DNA of 8,432 nt. It comes from a bacterium. Lineage in GTDB: Bacteria > Verrucomicrobiota > Verrucomicrobiae > JAJYAR01. How positions within the stretch are numbered: the stretch's first letter is position 1; every line of letters starts with the position of its first letter. Of this stretch, positions 7,217 through 8,432 are shown in pieces. The DNA is taken from positions 1 to 8,432 of the forward strand of contig JAJYAR010000087.1 in the NCBI GenBank assembly GCA_021779435.1, written 5' to 3'. The position numbers and the translations under genes were made by a program. The notes under the pieces are model-generated. The model ran no database searches and had not been told where the DNA came from. It worked only from the letters and a program-made list of their open reading frames with translations.

Positions 7217-8432
7217 GCAACCGGAGAACAATACCGGCGCGCCTGGCAGCGATGGCGGCGGCGCTTCTCGCCACGGTCTGCACCGTCCTGGCGGAGGCTC
7301 CCGTGAAGGTTGACGGCCTTGGCTGGCTGCACAACCACGACATGCGGCAGTCGCTCGGCCGGCTCATGAGCGTGGGACCGAACGGGCTGCTCGATGCCAA
7401 CTCGATCGAGGACGGGGCGGTCATCCTGAATTCCGCAATGAACGAGCAAGGGTATCAGCGGCCCACGATCGATGTGGTGGCGACGCTCGCCGATGGCGCG
7501 GTCAGGACCTTTCGTTTTGATCCGACGTTTGCGAATTCTCTGCCACGACCGCTCGAGGCGCGTTCGGTCGAGTACAGGATCGCGCATGGGGTGCGGTGGC
7601 GCATCTCCCGGGTCCTTGTCAACGGGCTCACCGTGTTTCCGAAGGACGAAGGCATGACGTACTTCAAGACCGACGCGACGCTGCTGAACGTCGCAATGGC
7701 GAACGCGTATTCGAAATCCCGCGTCAACCGGTCGGAGGATGCCCTGCTGGACGAACTCAGGCGTCGGGGTCATGCGGAGGCATCGGTTCGCGCCGAGATC
7801 GCCGCCGTCGATGAGCGCACCGGTGCGGTGACGCTCCGGGTGGATGTGCAGGAGGGGCCGCGCTGGCGGGTCGATCACGTCCGGTTCGTGGGAGCGGCGA
7901 TGGAAGGCGTGACACTGCCCGACGCCCATCGCTGGGAGGGCACGACGTGGAATCCAACGCTGGAGCAGGTTATCCGGGAGGCGGTGCGGCTGGCGTTCTA
8001 TGGCGGCGGCCATCCCGACGTCGCTCTGCAGGTTTCGGTCGACCCGGCGGAGACCGTTTCCGGGCAGCGATCGACGACCTTGACGGTGACCGTTGTGCCG
8101 GGCCCGCTCGTGAAGGCCGGCGAGGCGCGCTTCGTCGGGAACGAGAAGACCCGCGAGCCCGTCCTCCGGCGCCGTGTCACGGTCAAGCCCGGGGATCTGC
8201 TGAACCCGGTCGACCTGGAGCACTCGCGCTACCGCATTTCCCGGCTCGGGATCTTTCAATCGGTGGATCTGCGGTACGATCCTCCGAACGGTCCGGTTCG
8301 CGATCCGGTGTTCGTGCTCAAGGAGGCGCCCGACGCTATGCGCGAGAAGGCGGAGGCGAACACCATTGATGGGGGGCGGCTCGCCTATCTCCGGGTCACC
8401 ATGATGTGCGTGAACTGCCAACGCTTCGTACG
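7213..8432 (+). CDS. BamA/TamA-family outer-membrane protein, N-terminal POTRA region (3' truncated by window edge)
   Basis: The frame is open from ATG 7213 to the right edge, giving 406 complete codons. Residues 1-28 form a Sec signal peptide: basic R-R and R, a hydrophobic A-A-L-L-A stretch, and likely cleavage after V-L-A28. About four POTRA-like modules follow, at roughly 31-126, 127-216, 218-299 and 301-374. The last is clearest: A-R-F-V-G-N-E (305-311), a helix, then Y-R-I-S-R-L-G-I-F-Q-S-V-D-L and V-F-V-L-K-E-A-P, which matches the final POTRA before the barrel in BamA and TamA. Such proteins insert or thread barrels and autotransporters in the outer membrane. TamA usually has three POTRAs and BamA five, so neither name is assigned. 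Coupling to tamB favours a TamA-like role. From about residue 375 the sequence no longer looks like this family (see the 8338-8432 entry), so no barrel is visible. Confidence 0.82.
   Translation, partial: MSNRRTIPARLAAMAAALLATVCTVLAEAPVKVDGLGWLHNHDMRQSLGRLMSVGPNGLLDANSIEDGAVILNSAMNEQGYQRPTIDVVATLADGAVRTFRFDPTFANSLPRPLEARSVEYRIAHGVRWRISRVLVNGLTVFPKDEGMTYFKTDATLLNVAMANAYSKSRVNRSEDALLDELRRRGHAEASVRAEIAAVDERTGAVTLRVDVQEGPRWRVDHVRFVGAAMEGVTLPDAHRWEGTTWNPTLEQVIREAVRLAFYGGGHPDVALQVSVDPAETVSGQRSTTLTVTVVPGPLVKAGEARFVGNEKTREPVLRRRVTVKPGDLLNPVDLEHSRYRISRLGIFQSVDLRYDPPNGPVRDPVFVLKEAPDAMREKAEANTIDGGRLAYLRVTMMCVNCQRFV
8338..8432 (+). other. Atypical tail: cytochrome c-like CxxC segment in place of the barrel start; possible chimeric end
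   Basis: After the canonical V-L-K-E-A-P-D end of the last POTRA, the frame continues from M376 into a charged, helix-like stretch. It ends in L-A-Y-L-R-V-T-M-M-C399-V-N-C402-Q-R-F-V. BamA/TamA proteins should here enter a first amphipathic barrel strand, usually rich in Gly and Tyr. I recall the segment's shape, a helix followed by T-x-x-C-x-N-C-H-R-F/Y, from small c-type cytochromes of planctomycetes and relatives. Here the heme-ligand His is replaced by Gln, a single-base difference (CAA versus CAC/CAT). Neither of the other two forward frames shows a barrel continuation. An assembly join near 8330-8340 is the simplest explanation; a genuine fusion is less likely. Confidence 0.45.

Noticed and set aside
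6907..8421. 504-codon open frame on the - strand opposite the end of tamB and the BamA-like gene
   Set aside because: It crosses two coding regions supported on the + strand and reads as low-complexity Arg/His/Pro-rich sequence with no motif; a shadow.

Overview
The window is GC-rich coding DNA in which every supported gene lies on the + strand. It comes from a diderm (Gram-negative type) bacterium, because the genes encode a TonB-dependent outer-membrane receptor, a TamB-type envelope protein and a POTRA-containing BamA/TamA-family protein. The style of the TamB and BamA-like proteins, with tamB placed before the BamA-like gene, makes me suspect Verrucomicrobiota, perhaps Opitutales-like. 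That is an impression from remembered families, not something the sequence proves.

Layout: (1) 1-1314 is the C-terminal 437 residues of a TonB-dependent receptor, cut by the left edge. (2) 1315-1388 is a 74-base gap with a TTGACA hexamer inside a small inverted repeat. (3) 1389-3446 is a complete M3A metallo-oligopeptidase of the oligopeptidase A (PrlC) type. (4) 3447-3553 is a gap holding a perfect 10-bp GC-rich hairpin whose loop and arm contain an exact tRNA T-arm-like string. It also holds a possible 19-codon leader ORF that overlaps the next start. (5) 3554-7216 is a complete TamB-like protein of 1,220 aa. (6) 7213-8432 is a BamA/TamA-family gene, overlapping tamB by ATGA and cut by the right edge after about four POTRA-like modules.

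The tamB and BamA-like genes form a translationally coupled pair that probably works as one outer-membrane assembly and envelope-spanning module. The receptor is the kind of beta-barrel client such machinery inserts. The oligopeptidase is a cytoplasmic peptide-clearing enzyme with no necessary functional tie to the pair.

The oddest part of the window is its last ~95 bases. Where the BamA-like barrel should begin, the frame encodes a helix-like tail ending in a CxxCQ motif that resembles a c-type cytochrome heme site (CxxCH). This is most likely a chimeric contig end. I saw no CRISPR array, insertion sequence, intact tRNA or rRNA, and no convincing novel multi-gene system.
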